Shown here piece by piece: positions 8,926 to 20,339 of a stretch of 64,000 nt of DNA (position 1 is the stretch's first letter; every line of letters begins with the position of its first letter). The translations under genes and the position numbers were made by a program. Source of the stretch: Schistocerca nitens (taxonomy: Eukaryota; Arthropoda; Insecta; Orthoptera; Acrididae); contig NC_064621.1 in assembly GCF_023898315.1 (NCBI RefSeq), positions 18,288,501 through 18,352,500 on the forward strand. Direction: 5' to 3'. The notes under the pieces were generated by a model. That model worked only from the letters and a program-made list of their open reading frames with translations, searched no databases and had not been told where the DNA came from.

Positions 8926-11064
8926 ACAGGAACGAACTGCAGTCTTCGTACACTTTCCATACACCATGGACATGTCTGTTTTTACTGTACGCTGTAAGAA
9001 AATATAATAACATCGTACCTAGCAACTAACCAGGCACAAACCAGTATCGGTGTGGAAACTTTTCAAAATAAGATATCTCGTAAACGACTCGTACTAGAAT
9101 CATACAAATATCATTGACATTCTAATTTACCCTACTTTAGTTGTTAATGCCAATAGGCATTGTTCCGTTTACGAAAGTGTATTTTTGCACAAAAATACAG
9201 TTTCTATTATTACAATCTGTTTATTGACTAACAATATCACCCCTGGCTGCCAATCCATTCTGTTAAAACCGCACATCAACAGCACTTTCCATTCATGCGA
9301 TATTTGCGGTGCAGGTTTTAGGTGATTCACCATGTATGCACTGAAGGGCGTAAGATAAGTCATAAGCTGCTGTACCCATGCATCGTCAAATAGAAATCAG
9401 TTTGAAACACTTATTTACATTCCTCACATTACTGTACTGAATACTTGCAGAAGTCAAATTTTACGTAACACTCACTTTATTTGATACTGTTAATAATATT
9501 CACAGTAGCTCTTTCTGTTAAATTCGCCAGCAGCTAGATCGATTTGACCACCAATAAATCCTTTATATTCCTTTCAGACTCAGCTTCATTAATAGCTAAA
9601 CTTTTGAAGACTGCTGGGAAGTTATTGAAAATGTAGGTTACGGACTGATGGACGCTTTTCTGAACCAACGTAAGTGATTCTAAAACTTAATGTAAATTAT
9701 TCTTTTTTCTAGTACTGATAGTATGAGCTGCTGGCTTCAAGAAGAGATACTTTTCATGACTTCATCAATATATTGGGAAGCAGTAGTTAGTGTCCCCACT
9801 TCCTCCAGGAGGCCTCCGCAGGGCGTCCTTGATTTAAGAGCACAAACAATTCGTATTACACGCTTCGAGACTCTAAAAATATTCGATTGAGTTGATGAAC
9901 TACCTCAAAAAAAGATTCTGAGCCATATGTGTGGTTATATCGATCCCTGTGCTTCAGGAAACTCCTTGCCTAGCTTTGCCTACCCGCGGCTTTCCACGCA
10001 TCCCCAGCCGTGGCACCTGGGGCGGCTCCACCATGGAGCTGGGGTTTGGCTGTTTCTATGGTAACTCCCGCAAAATATTAGTTTGTACCCGTAGTGGCTG
10101 CTCATCGTGCCTGTACGGTTGATGTTTACCTCGCGTGCCGCACCGTCGCCTACTGAGAATCTACAACTTTGTCCTGCCCGTACAGTGACAGTGCAGTGTA
10201 CGCTCTAGTTGGACTGTTCCCGCCGCCCTGTCTGGCAGACGGAGTCACATGCACTGCTCATGGCTTACTACGGCCTGATACAGGAACGAGGATCAGCGAC
10301 ATTATTTCCTGAGTGTTGGTCAGGATTCCAGAAACAACATCCCTTCCACGTACAGCCACTTCTGATTGTTCCTTTACTATTTTGACATTGAACTAATTCG
10401 AATGGGTCTTCTGTCCTTGTTTTCCTTTATATGGACAGCAGTCAGGCAATTGGAATGTGTCTAAGACGAATACTCATTTAATTGTGAGAGGGTGTCAATT
10501 ACAGGGGGCCAATTTTTGGAAATTAAACTTTTCGTGTCGGCTCCTGTATTCGAGTGCGTTTTAATAATCATTTTCCTTTGTGATGCTAGCGAGCACTAAG
10601 TTGTATGCTCTCGTGTTCCTGCTGTGTAAATTTAATTTGTACTCTCCTTGTATGTTTTATAAATTGTCGAGCAAGTGTCTGGCAGGACGGCCGAAATCGA
10701 TCCATTACTGTATATGCCTAATTTGTATGCTTCAGGCCCTTCGCTTGCCCGAGACTGCGTTGCTGATAACAGTGCTTTGTAATCCCCTTAGTCTGCTTCA
10801 CAGATGCGTGCATTTAAAACTTCCCGCTTTTTCCGAATACGTATGTTACTGAAATACAAAGTATCACAGTCATTTCTGTAAAATCAATAGGCAAATGTCT
10901 GTTTCACATACATGTACATTATTTTATCTACACGGCAGTGAAATAGCACTTCCTTTCTGCTGCTTCATCTGCTGCAGAAGTCTCCTTGAAAGACACGTTT
11001 ATTAATTTAAATTTCTGCTTTCCTTGACCTTACGAACTAGTGAGATAACATAAGAATAGCATTA
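8926..11064. other. unassigned 2.1-kb region
   Basis: 9540-9960 has weak resemblance to a minus-strand LINE but no block long enough to call. 9950-10560 is GC-richer without a persuasive frame. The 90-codon frame at 10580 is cysteine/leucine-rich without a motif. I see no supported gene. Confidence 0.35.
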
Positions 11065-11173
11065 GTAACACCACTACGAGGATGCAAATCGGGTTCGCTT
11101 TAAACAGACGCAGTAACGGTAGCGACCGTTAGTTACCTCTGAGATTGGTCATGGTGAGCTGATGTTAGTCAAG

Positions 11174-12340
11174 AATGCCTTTAAGACTTCGGAGACGCCA
11201 TTGTCAACACCTCGCCGAGTTTGAACGACGTTGTGTAATAGTACGACGAGAAACTGAATGTTCCTTGTGCGGTCTTGCAGAAGGACTTGGCAGGAATGTG
11301 GCCACTCTACATGACTGCTGGCAGCGGAGATGACGAGAATGTACGGTCGCCAGAAGACTTGGCTCCTGGAGACTACGTGGCACCACCGAGAGGGCACACG
11401 GTTGCGTTCGGTGTGTGGCTTTGGCGCATCCAACTGCATCTGCAGCAGCAATTTGAGCACCAGTTGGCACCACAGTGACACAACGAACTGTTACAAATCG
11501 GTTACTTCGAGGACAGCTCCGAGGAATTCGCCCCGTAGCGTGCATTCCAGCGATTCCAAACCATCGCCATTTGCAACTTGAGCGGTGTCAAGCGACAGGC
11601 TGGAGGCCGCTTGTCTTTTCTGATGAAAGCTGTTCTCCTGCGGTGCCAGCGATGGCCGGGTGTCGGTTAGAGGGAGGGCAGCCTGTCTGCGCGCTCGACA
11701 CACTCGACTTAGGCCTGGAGTTGTGGTCTGCGGTGCTGTTTCGTATGACAGCAGGACTATCCCACGCACCCTGACTACAAAATTCCGCGTACCCTGACTA
11801 CAAAACAGTAAGTCAGTCTGGTGATTCGACCTACTGTGCTGCCATTCATGATCAGCATTTCACACGTGTTTTCGAACAGGATAACGCTCGCCTACAAAAT
11901 TCAAATAGCTCCGAGCACTATGGGACTTAACATCTGAGGTCATCAGTCCCCTAGACATAGAACTACTAAAACCTAACTAACCTAAGGACATCACACGCAT
12001 CCATGCGCGAGGTAGGATCCGAGCCTGCGACCGTAGTAGCAGCGCGTTTCCAGAGTGAAGCGCCTAGAACCGCTCGGCCACACGGGCGGCACGCTCGCCT
12101 ACCCAGCACGCTGTGCAGAGTATCGACATGTTGCCTTCGCCTCCTCGCTCACCAGATCAGTCTCCAGTCGAGCACACATGGACATCGTCAGACGACAACT
12201 CCAGCGTCACTCCCCGAAACAGCAGTAACCATCCCTGTACTGACCGACTACAGGTAATGGCGTTGGAAACTCAATCTCCACAAACTGACATCCGGCACCA
12301 GAACAACACAATTCACGCGCGTTTCCACGCTTGCGTTCTT
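11174..12340 (+). pseudogene. Tc1-like (DD34E) transposase pseudogene
   Basis: From 11174 one frame runs to about 11645 with only two in-frame stops: L-R-L-R-R-R-H-C-Q-H then E-F-E-R-R (helix-turn-helix start), R-N-V-A-T-L-H-D-C-W-Q, T-V-T-N-R-L-L-R-G-Q-L, P-N-H-R-H-L-Q-L, and V-F-S-D-E-S (first catalytic Asp kept). A shifted frame at about 11720 gives G-V-V-V-C-G-A-V-S-Y-D. The second catalytic Asp lies in F-E-Q-D-N-A-R at about 11874-11892, exactly where the SINE inserted. After the SINE the frame resumes as A-R-P-T-Q, and S-P-D-Q-S-P-V-E-H-T-W near 12155-12180 holds the catalytic Glu. All three catalytic residues persist, yet stops, a frameshift and the SINE make it inactive. Confidence 0.8.
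11896..12090 (-). mobile_element. SINE family A inside the Tc1 transposase
   Basis: Full-length minus-strand copy, from the CCGCCCGTGTGGCCGAGCGG head (A box) through a B box changed to GGCTCGGATCC to the GAGCTATTTGAA tail. A perfect 12-bp target-site duplication ACGCTCGCCTAC flanks it at 11884-11895 and 12091-12102. The duplicated bases are transposase codons, proving insertion after the Tc1 copy was in place. Confidence 0.95.
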
Positions 12341-12528
12341 CATTCTGGTGATTACATCGGTTAATAACGTACCAGCATTTAACATTTGCAGTGACTTGTA
12401 CCGAGCTTAGATTAACCTGTGAACTTCCAATGTTAATCATTTAAATAGGTTACCTAGACAAAAGTATTCACGAAATTTCATTGCTCTTCATTAATTATTT
12501 TTTGGTGTTGCAATTTTTTCCGTCAGCT

Positions 12529-14429
12529 TATTACGATGATGTATTTCCACGAATTTAACTCTGTCAATACGTTATATCTGTTTGTCATCATATTTTAGAT
12601 ATATACAGCTAGGAAACCATTTACAAGTTCTGAACCGCATGTAACGAGTATTTGCAAAGCCTTGTGACAGAAAATTGGCTGGGAACTATTTGTTAAGGTC
12701 CTCAATAATTTCATCAACAGCCCTTTCTGTAACTATCTTTGGTTTTCTATTTAGTGCTATGTAGGTATCCTAATGAAAACAAAAGGAAGTAGTCATCTCG
12801 TAATTTTACTGAGGAATGGTCATTAAGAGAAAGAAAGGGCCTTCTTGTGACACCAACTGGGAGACGTTACACATAATAAATGATTTGTAAATTCAGAGGG
12901 ACTAGCAGACGATCTGTGCAAAGATTCAACCTGACTCGAAAGAGAAATTAAATGAGGGTGAACAGACGAGTGCATTCTGAGCCGTGTCGGCTCTTCCCTA
13001 TACTGCGCGTGGTTGCCCACAATGACTGTTAGCCAGCAACGGCTTCGGCGTGGCTTGTGTGGCGACCACCGAGCCTTTCACATACGTGACGACCTCACAC
13101 GGTGGACTCCCTGTCTGGTGGAGAGTTCCAGCCGACAACAAAAGTGCGGTCTCCACTCCCAGCGGCCAAGCTGGGTTGGCATATTCAGAGCAGCGCGTGG
13201 TCGGATGCATAACGCCGGCGTCGCTGCCCAAGTCGACAGCTGTACATCGCGTGAAGGACTGGTCGGGTAGCGGGATACAGCCAGAGGAGAATTGGTTGTC
13301 ACTTGAGACAGCCCCTGTTCAACCAAAAAGAACTGAACTTACCGAGCTAGTTTCATAACATTGTATGTCGCTGTCCCTTTGTGTCACGAAGCCATCTGTC
13401 ACATACAGCCCAGTGTGCTTAGCGCTGTTTGTCGGACATCCCTCCCTATTGAGTCGCAGTCGGTTTTCTTATTTTCTGTTTCTTAGCGGTTCCGGCTGAC
13501 TTGAAAAGAGTAGATTATTCACTGTTTCATGCAGAATGGCTTCCGTCGGATGATTTGATCTTTTTATCGTGGGTCAAAATTAAATGTTTCTTGCCTTACG
13601 TTTAAATTGGTCAGTTATTACTTTGAGTACAGGTGGGTGTGGAAATAACAGATTTGAGATGTACAGCTGGAGTGGTTTCGCTCAGTGAGAGCGTCCAGTT
13701 TAAAGACGTTTATTACGTGAATATTGTAACTCATCCTAGTAGGTGCTTTGCCTAATTCGATTTAATTAGGCTTCCGTCATTGGCACTGTTTCTTACAAGT
13801 TTCAACATAGCTGTATTAAATTTGTACCACATTTATGAAGGCTTCTTGTTGTTCGTTTATTATTGAAGCGTTAATACTTATTGCTGTCAGATACGGGCAT
13901 TATTGTTTTATCTTATTCTTATTTTGGGGCTCTGATTATTTATTAACATCGTGAAATGTTATTTTAAACATATTTCTGGGCAGTGAAATTGCAATGTATA
14001 ATTTGGGGAACTTTGAAGAGCTGACCGTTTTTTAACTGGTTTTTCCGCGTTTGTTAAGTGTGTTCTATACATAAGTTTTAGAAATACCGCTGACTGCTCC
14101 ATTTGGCCAGGTCCCGTAAAGCACCGTGTCCAGTACTATGAAGTGATGCGGGTTTTGTTTCGTGCTGAAATTCAGTTGCTTGTATAAGAAAGCTAGTTCG
14201 GTATCTGCTGTCATTTGTAACTGTATTATAGAATTTTGAGCATTCTTTTGTATCCTGTTACGCGAGCACTACGGTTTATTTTAATGAAATTGTTATTGTG
14301 CGAGTTATGATTGACGGCCTGGTCCTGCCGCTCCCCAAACACCTAGTTCACTCGACACCTCACACTCCACACCGTTTGACTACACGGTACACAATGAGTT
14401 ACTGGAATGAATGACTTCACTCAGACAAG
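12529..14429. other. unassigned 1.9-kb region
   Basis: 13020-13330 is GC-richer with overlapping frames but no motif. 13330-14300 is T-rich; it has the texture of an LTR or untranslated region, but I find no second copy in the window. No gene supported. Confidence 0.35.
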
Positions 14430-14885
14430 CAGGTAGATAGATACCACAGTTACTGGAAGAATCCGGAGGATTAACTCAAGAGATCGCTTGCAAAAATTGT
14501 CATTCGAGCAATTATTGAATATTATTGGTCGATCCGGGACACCTACCAAGTTAGAATAAATAAAAGCGTAGAAAAAATACAGAGGAATGTTGCATAAATC
14601 GTTATGCGTTTTTTTCAGTTAGGGTAATATTACCACAGAAATCTTCAACGAACTGCAATGATAGAGGTTACAAGAAAGACGTTGTGCATCACGGAAAATT
14701 CCGAGAGCTCACGTTCAAAAGTAAATCAAGAAACACACACCTTCCTCAATCATAAATCTATCGGAACGAGTACCATGTTAAAATTAGAAAAATTCCGCAG
14801 CTGAGAAGAGCAATTCCAAGTCTTTCTTCCCGCTTACCATCTACGAATGAAAGAGAGATGGGCTAACATGATAGTGCACTATGTA
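14430..14885 (+). mobile_element. jockey-like LINE, RT C-terminal relic
   Basis: Frames near 14480-14560 give S-L-A-K-I-V-I-R-A-I-I-E-Y-Y, corresponding to the KTLVRPILEYCSS block that is clear at 36270 and on the minus strand at 46990. At 14670 the codons for AAGAAAGACGTTGTGCATCA match the 'ERRRxSR' region. Heavily mutated; no continuous frame. 5'-truncated. Confidence 0.5.
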
Positions 14886-15234
14886 ACCTCCATGAAATGA
14901 CGTACGGTGTGTCTGGACGCAGTGCAATACTACAAGACATACCGTACATCTGCAGTCGTTGGCGTCCTCCTCATATATGTCAAGTACTGGGTGGGCAAAG
15001 AGCAACTGCACTGCCAAATATTTCAGGAATTTTAAGATAGACAACACAGGGGTCTGTAAAACTTAATGACGAAAGTAACTTTCCCGTAATGTGTCACTGG
15101 CAAGTAACATAACTCGATGAAACATGGAGCGTACACAGAAAGAACTGCTACACTATCGTACGGAAGGTTGCTGAAAGAAATACGCAATGATACCAACAGA
15201 AATGACACTTTTATTCCTAGAGAATAATTACACT

Positions 15235-15690
15235 GTGTATAGATTTAAGTGTCAGGAAGTTTTTTCTGAAAGTATTTGTATGGAGTGTAGCCATGTATGG
15301 AAGTGGAACATTGACGATAAGTGTAGACAAGAAGAGAGTAGAAGCTTTCGAAATGTGGTGCTACAGAAGAATGCTAAGAATTAGAAGGGTAGATCACGTA
15401 ACTTTTGAGGAGGTACCGAACAGAATTGGGGAGAAGAGGAATTTGTGGCACAACATGACTAGAGGGGATCGGTTGATAGGACAAGTTCTGAGGCATCAAG
15501 AGATCACCAATTTAGTACTTGGAGGGAAGCCTACAGAGTAAAAGTCGTAGAGGAGGACCAAGAGATGAAGACACTAAGCAGATTCAGAAGGATATAAGTT
15601 GCAGTAGTTATTCGGGGATGAAGATGCTTGCACAGGATAGAGTAGCACTAAGAGCTGCATCAAACCAGTCTCTGGACTGAAGACCAGAGC
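15235..15690 (+). mobile_element. RTE-like LINE, 3' end
   Basis: Begins TGTATAGATTTAAGTGTCAG, the same point that was targeted by the Penelope insertion at 20231/23557, and continues E-M-W-C-Y-R-R-M-L-R-I-R-R-V-D-H-V-T at 15355-15400, N-R-I-G-E-K-R-N-L-W-H-N-M-T, then the non-coding end with CTAAGCAGATTCAGAAGGAT and CTGAAGACCAGAGCAG. It is a 5'-truncated copy of the family at 18745-24013. The frame breaks at about 15541. Confidence 0.85.
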
Positions 15691-15729
15691 AGAATTACAT
15701 TGAGGTCACTGAGATTCCTGACGGTCTCC

Positions 15730-16080
15730 CGGACATAGCAAAACGCCAGTCACGCTCTTAACAGGATGTGTGGTGAGCACAGGCGGCGGCCAGCTGCCAC
15801 GTCGCCCACAAGCTCGGTGAGGAGTTGTCGCGGCGGGGCGCGGCGGCTCGGGTAGCTGCTGTATGCCGGCTGGTACACGTGGACGAGCTGCAGCGCGTCT
15901 CCCGCAAGTGCGCGGTGGGGAATGGGTAGGCCACTGCATTCGCCGAATATCCTGTCGTTGCAGGAGCTCTTGCATCTGCACTGTTCGATGCGCTTGTGCA
16001 TTGTCATCCGTGAAACTAAGTCGTGGCCGAAAGCATCCGTACGAAGAGGCATATGGGCAAGGACTGCAGTGTAACGACGA
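15730..16080 (-). pseudogene. Tc1-like transposase C-terminal relic
   Basis: Minus-strand translation gives Q-M-Q-E-L-L-Q-R-Q-D-I-R-R-M-Q-W-P-T-H-S (about 15980-15915), the 'LxxxxIxxxxWPaxSPDLNPIEH' segment that precedes the catalytic Glu; the Asp-Leu-Asn-Pro-Ile-Glu block itself is gone. Upstream (16045) G-H-D-L-V-S-R-M-T keeps an FGHDFxxxDDNA-like block in a broken frame. A plus-strand piece of a similar transposase lies at 16240-16362, so the region has been rearranged. Confidence 0.5.
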
Positions 16081-16239
16081 CGCTGACGTGTTTAAGTATT
16101 TGCAAGTCAGTAAAGAGTTGCAGTTTTATGCCTCCCCACACCGAAACAGCTGCACCGCAATAGTGTTCGTCAGTGTAGCTGGGTGCATTACGTGTTGCCC
16201 CCTCTCGCTGTATGAAGGTGGAGTGGCTGCAGTACTGTC

Positions 16240-16362
16240 GAACACGATCCAGGTGTTATGGTGTGGGCAGGCCTAATGTTGCACGGCCATACTGACCTCA
16301 TCTCTGAACGACGTACACTTACAAGAGAACGTTACTGTGACATTGTTGTGCTTCCATAGGGA
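16240..16362 (+). pseudogene. Tc1-like transposase fragment (opposite orientation)
   Basis: Plus strand encodes P-G-V-M-V-W-A-G-L-M-L-H-G-H-T-D-L, typical of the GVMVWGxI block between the first and second catalytic Asp. It then continues R-T-L-T-R-E-R-Y-C-D. Only about 40 codons survive. Confidence 0.5.
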
Positions 16363-16389
16363 GAATTAGTTCGTTTCTCACTGATTTTC

Positions 16390-17560
16390 CACACCTGTTT
16401 GAAGACATTCGGGAATATCAGGAGGAGGATGATGAGGTGTGGGAGATAAAACAAAAAATTAAACAAGGAAAGGTGGTGACACCATACCTGCTAAGAAATG
16501 GTGTATTGTGTTGCAAGGCTCGGCACCATAAAGCTTACAAAATTGTGATGCCAGGGGTTTGGTGCCTTTAATTTTTAAATATTTTCATGAGTCGCCAGTG
16601 GGTGGTCATTCGGGAATATTTAAAACTCGTGCAAAATTTCGTCAGCGTTTCATTTGGAAGGGTATGGATAAATATATTAAGCACAATGTTACTACACGTC
16701 AAGTGTGTGCTGCTGCCAAACCAGCGCAGGATGGTAGGCTTGGGTGGCTGGAATCCGTACCTGCGGTCTACGATCTAACAAAGGTAATAAGTACAGCCCA
16801 GTATGTGTTGATGCCTTCACAAGGTTTACTTGGATGTATCCCTCTAGGGCAGCAGCGACTGAAATTGTGATACAGAATCTGAAAAATATATTTGGCGCGT
16901 TTGGGCCGCCGCAATACTTTATTAGCGAAAATGCTTCATGTTTTACTTCAGAAGGGTTTAAGAACTATTACATGGGAATGGGCGTTACCCATGGGACGAC
17001 GACACCCTATTACCTCAACCCATGGTATGCTGAAAGGGTAAATCGCAATCTCAGGGTGGCATTAATTGCCTAGCACAGTACACACCAGGAGAACTGGGAT
17101 CGCACGCTCCATTCTCATATGACGACGTTTAACACGGCCAAGCATGAAACGCATTTGTCGACTCCTGCGGAGCTCATACTGACCTTTAAGATTTCCACTC
17201 CTCTGAGTAACCTATGGTCCATTAGGGATCTGATACCTGAGCACATTTAGCCTCAGCAGCTGGTGAATCAGTGGAAAAGGGCGAAGCGTAATATTCTTAC
17301 GGTTCATCAGATTCGCGCAAAGCGCTACAACGAGGGGCAGCGGCCAAACCCGTGTAAGTTTGGAGATTCGGTGTGCGTAAAAAAATTTCCAAGCCGTGAG
17401 CAGCAAGGTGGATAAGGTTACTAAAGTACTCCTCCTGCATTTCATCGGGCCGTACGTTATTAGACGTTTCATAACACCGGTCACCGTTATGTCGATGGAC
17501 CCCCAGCAAGGAAAGACAATAACAGCTCATCTTTCTCGGGTCTATCAATTACTCATTCTG
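16390..17560 (+). pseudogene. Ty3/gypsy integrase relic
   Basis: A frame from about 16390 reads F-P-H-L-F-E-D-I-R-E-Y-Q-E-E-D and ends K-I-V-M-P-G-V; after a one-base shift comes V-P-L-I-F-K-Y-F-H-E-S-P-V-G-G-H-S-G (zinc-binding HHCC domain; the first Cys is missing). The core domain in another frame (16771-17070) gives V-C-V-D-A-F-T-R-F, I-S-E-N-A-S-C-F (catalytic Asp of sDNA replaced by Glu), T-P-Y-Y and Y-A-E-R-V-N-R-N-L-R (catalytic Glu kept). A C-terminal part continues to about 17560 with stops. gag, protease and RT are not visible upstream. Confidence 0.75.
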
Positions 17561-17584
17561 GAAACTTAAGGGAGCCGTGATCGG

Positions 17585-17610
17585 CAATTAAGGGGGGGGA
17601 GGGGGAGTAT
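17585..17610 (+). promoter_or_regulatory. possible polypurine tract of the gypsy element
   Basis: A purine run AATTAAGGGGGGGGAGGGGG sits about 30 bp after the last integrase-like codons and is followed by TATATGCC. This is where plus-strand priming and the 3' LTR (starting TG) would be expected. No second LTR copy exists in the window to confirm it. Confidence 0.4.
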
Positions 17611-18744
17611 ATGCCGATTTTCAGCACGACTGTGTTCCGGCCGCGAGTGTTAAGGTCGATATTGGCCTCGCCAGAGATACTGGGGCGCTGAGTTGGCGGC
17701 CAGTGGCCCTCTGGCGACGAGGAGAGGAGGGTTGGTGAGTACCGAGCGAGAAGGATAGAATGGCAGAGTGTTGGGGTCCGGATGGTCCGAATTGTGCATT
17801 AATAATTTTGGCACTCAGTGGTAATGAACTGATGGTGAAACCGAGACCCTTGTGAATTCAACGCTGCTGCAAGCCAGTGGGTTCTGCAATTGTATGGATA
17901 CAATTTACTGCGAGCTGTGGCCGATGTCGTTTGCGGGTGTTTTGCCACAGCGGATGAACAAAACAGCGTGGTCCCAACCCGAACACGCCGAGCTGTAGTA
18001 TGTTCGCCCACAATAAGGATGTCATGATGTCGAAGAAGAAAGCAGTGCAATATGGTACGCGTATTAACCTTCAGTGACTTCAGCGGTGTTAGTTCACTTG
18101 ACTGTGTGCAGATTGAGCAGTGACTGTCACTTTTCAACGAAATTTACGATTGTGAAAAAGTGTGGCCAAGGCCGGATGGGCGTTGTCATAAAGCTATCAG
18201 GATTGTGAACATAATTTTCTATTATCAGGATTACTCATCGGATAGGTTTGAAATTGTCTGTTCTGCGCTGTAGTTCAGCGTGTAATAAATACTGGAATTT
18301 GACAAATATGCTAACTGTGAGTTTTGGATATGTTTTTATATCTGCGTGTTAAATGAAAGTGAATTTTGAAGTTTGTAAAGTACCTTTCTACCAATACGAT
18401 TCTGTAAATTTTTTATTTGGAAGTGATGTTGTTTGCTACTGTTATTGGTTGAACATTTATTACCAGATTAATCAAAGGAACAGTTATTTAACTAGCCATT
18501 CTATAAAGACTTGTTTTTCAGTGAACTATTATTAATAAATTACGTAAATTAGTAATGTTGTGTAAGCAGTTATTGAAGGCATCTATCTCCATTATACAGT
18601 CAACCATGGCCAGTCGGGAACGGGGATTGATGTAACATTAGGGGACTATAGGCTATCTGTTGAGTTGTGGCGACTCTAATCCTGTTGTTTGTTTTTCTTG
18701 TTGAAGTGTCTTGTAGCCCCTAAATTAAATACTAATTCCGCACA
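17611..18744. other. unassigned; possible 3' LTR/untranslated region
   Basis: Follows the gypsy polypurine tract. No coding motif. Becomes AT-rich from 18230. A solo LTR boundary cannot be set without another copy. Confidence 0.3.
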
Positions 18745-19304
18745 CAAGCCATAGATGACGATCAGATGGGAGATACGATACTGCGTGAAGAGTTTGACAG
18801 AGCACTGAAAGACCTGAGTCGAAACAAGACCACGGGAGTAGACAACATTTCATTAGAACTACTGATAGCCTTGGGAGAGCCAGCCATGTCAAAACTCTAC
18901 CGTCTGGTGAGCAAGATGTATGATACAGGCGAAATACCCTCATACTTCTAGAAGAATATAATAATTCCAATAGCAAAGAAAGCAGGTATTGACAGATGTG
19001 AAAATTACCGAACTATCAGTTTAATAAGCCACGGCTGCAAAATACTAACACGAATTCTTCACAGGCGAACGGAAATGCTGATAGAAGACGACCCCAGGGA
19101 AGATTAGTTTGGATTCCGTAGAAATGTTGGAACAAGGGAATACTAACCCTACGACTTATCTTAGAACGTAGATCAAGGAAAGGCAAACCTACGTTTTTAG
19201 CATTTCTAGACTTAGAGAAATGCTTTTGACAATATTGACTGGAATACTCTCTTCCAAATTCTTCAGGTGGCAGGGTCAAATACAAGGAGCGAAAGGCAAT
19301 TTAT

Positions 19305-19500
19305 ATTTTGTAATATTTGGCTCTGAGCACTATGCGACTTAACTTCTGAGGTCGTCGCCTAGAACTTAGAACTAATTAAACCTAACTAACCTAAGGACAT
19401 CACACACATCCATACCCAAGGCAGGAATCGAACCTGCGACCGTAGCGGTCGCTCGGCTCCAGACTGTAGCGCCTAGAACCGCACGGCCACTCCGGCCGGG
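19305..19500 (-). mobile_element. SINE family A, insertion 1 in the LINE
   Basis: Minus-strand full-length copy with head CCGGCCGGAGTGGCCGTGCG and tail GCTCAGAGCCAAAT. A 10-bp target-site duplication GGCAATTTAT flanks it (19295-19304, 19501-19510). A 10-12-bp stretch of tail sequence (GTCATTAGT) is missing near 19353. Confidence 0.95.
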
Positions 19501-19620
19501 GGCAATTTATAACTTGTACAGAAACCAGATGGCAGTTGTAAGAGTCGAGGGGCACGAAAGGGAAGCAATGGTTGAGAAGGGAGTGAGACAGGGTTGTAGC
19601 CTATCTCCGATGTTATTCAA

Positions 19621-19817
19621 ATGGTTCAAATGGTTCTGAGCACCATGGGACTTAACATCTGTGGTCATTAGTCCCCTAGAACTTAGAACTACTTAAACCT
19701 AACTAACCTAAGGACATCAGACACATGCATGCCCGAGGCAGGATTCGAACCTGCGACCGTAGCAGTCGCGCGGTTACGGACGGCGCGCCTAGAACCGCTA
19801 GACCACCGCGGCCGGCA
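19621..19817 (-). mobile_element. SINE family A, insertion 2 in the LINE
   Basis: Minus-strand full-length copy, head GCCGGCCGCGGTGGTCTAGC, intact B box GGTTCGAATCC, tail GAACCATTTGAACCATTTG. An 11-bp duplication ATGTTATTCAA flanks it at 19610-19620 and 19818-19828. The duplicated codons belong to the SPMLFNLY motif of the RT. Confidence 0.95.
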
Positions 19818-20294
19818 ATGTTATTCAATCTGTACATTGAGCAAACAGTAAAGGAAACAAAAGAATAATTTGGAGAAGGGATTAACATCCATGAAGAAGC
19901 AATAACAACTTTGAGGTTTGCCGATGACAATGTAATTCTGAGACAGCAAAGGACCTGTAAGATCAGATGAGCGGAACGGACAGCGTCTTGAGAGGGGGAT
20001 ATGAGATGAACATCAACAAAAGCTGAACAAGGATAATGAAACGTAGTCTAATTAAATCAGATGATGCTGAGGGAATTAGAGTAGGAAATGAGACTCTTAA
20101 AGTAGTAGATGAGTTTTGCTATTTGAGGAGCAAACTAATTGATGATGGTCGAACTAGAGAGGATATAAAGTGTAGACTGGCAATGGCAAGGAAAGAGTTT
20201 CTGAAGAAGAGAAATTTGTTAACATAGAGTATAGATTTAAGTTTTTCAGAAATTACTGCAACCAGTCGCCTTTTATGTAGATGTATTTTATTTA

Positions 20295-20339
20295 ACCATG
20301 ACCGGTTTCGAGCTGCCTAGCAACTCATCATCAGATGGT
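20295..20339 (-). ncRNA. hammerhead ribozyme-like motif, PLE copy A
   Basis: Same 45 nt as at 23408-23452 but on the minus strand: stem I ACCAU/AUGGU, core CUGAUGA (20328-20334), stem II GAGUUGC/GCAGCUC with UAG loop, GAAA, palindromic ACCGGU stem III, and the GUC cleavage triplet. PLEs are known to carry such motifs with very short stem III. One extra U lies between CUGAUGA and stem II, which departs from the consensus. Confidence 0.7.

Larger units (their letters stand above)
11065..12528 (+). mobile_element. Tc1-like DNA transposon, nearly full length, SINE-interrupted
   Basis: The left side aligns with the second copy at 62453-63050 (shared blocks CACTAyGAGGA, TTTGCTTTAAA, GTTACCTyTGAGA, GTCAAGAATGyC). 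The right end TTGCAATTTTTTCCGTCAG (12509-12526) is the inverse of the left terminal repeat of the 62-kb copy (CTGACGGAAAAAAATCTCAA), followed by TA at 12529-12530. The left terminal repeat itself is not recognisable. Coding content is given separately. A SINE sits inside at 11896-12090. Confidence 0.8.

Noticed and set aside
13330-14300. Possible LTR
   Set aside because: T-rich texture only; no second copy, TG...CA ends or primer-binding site found in the window.
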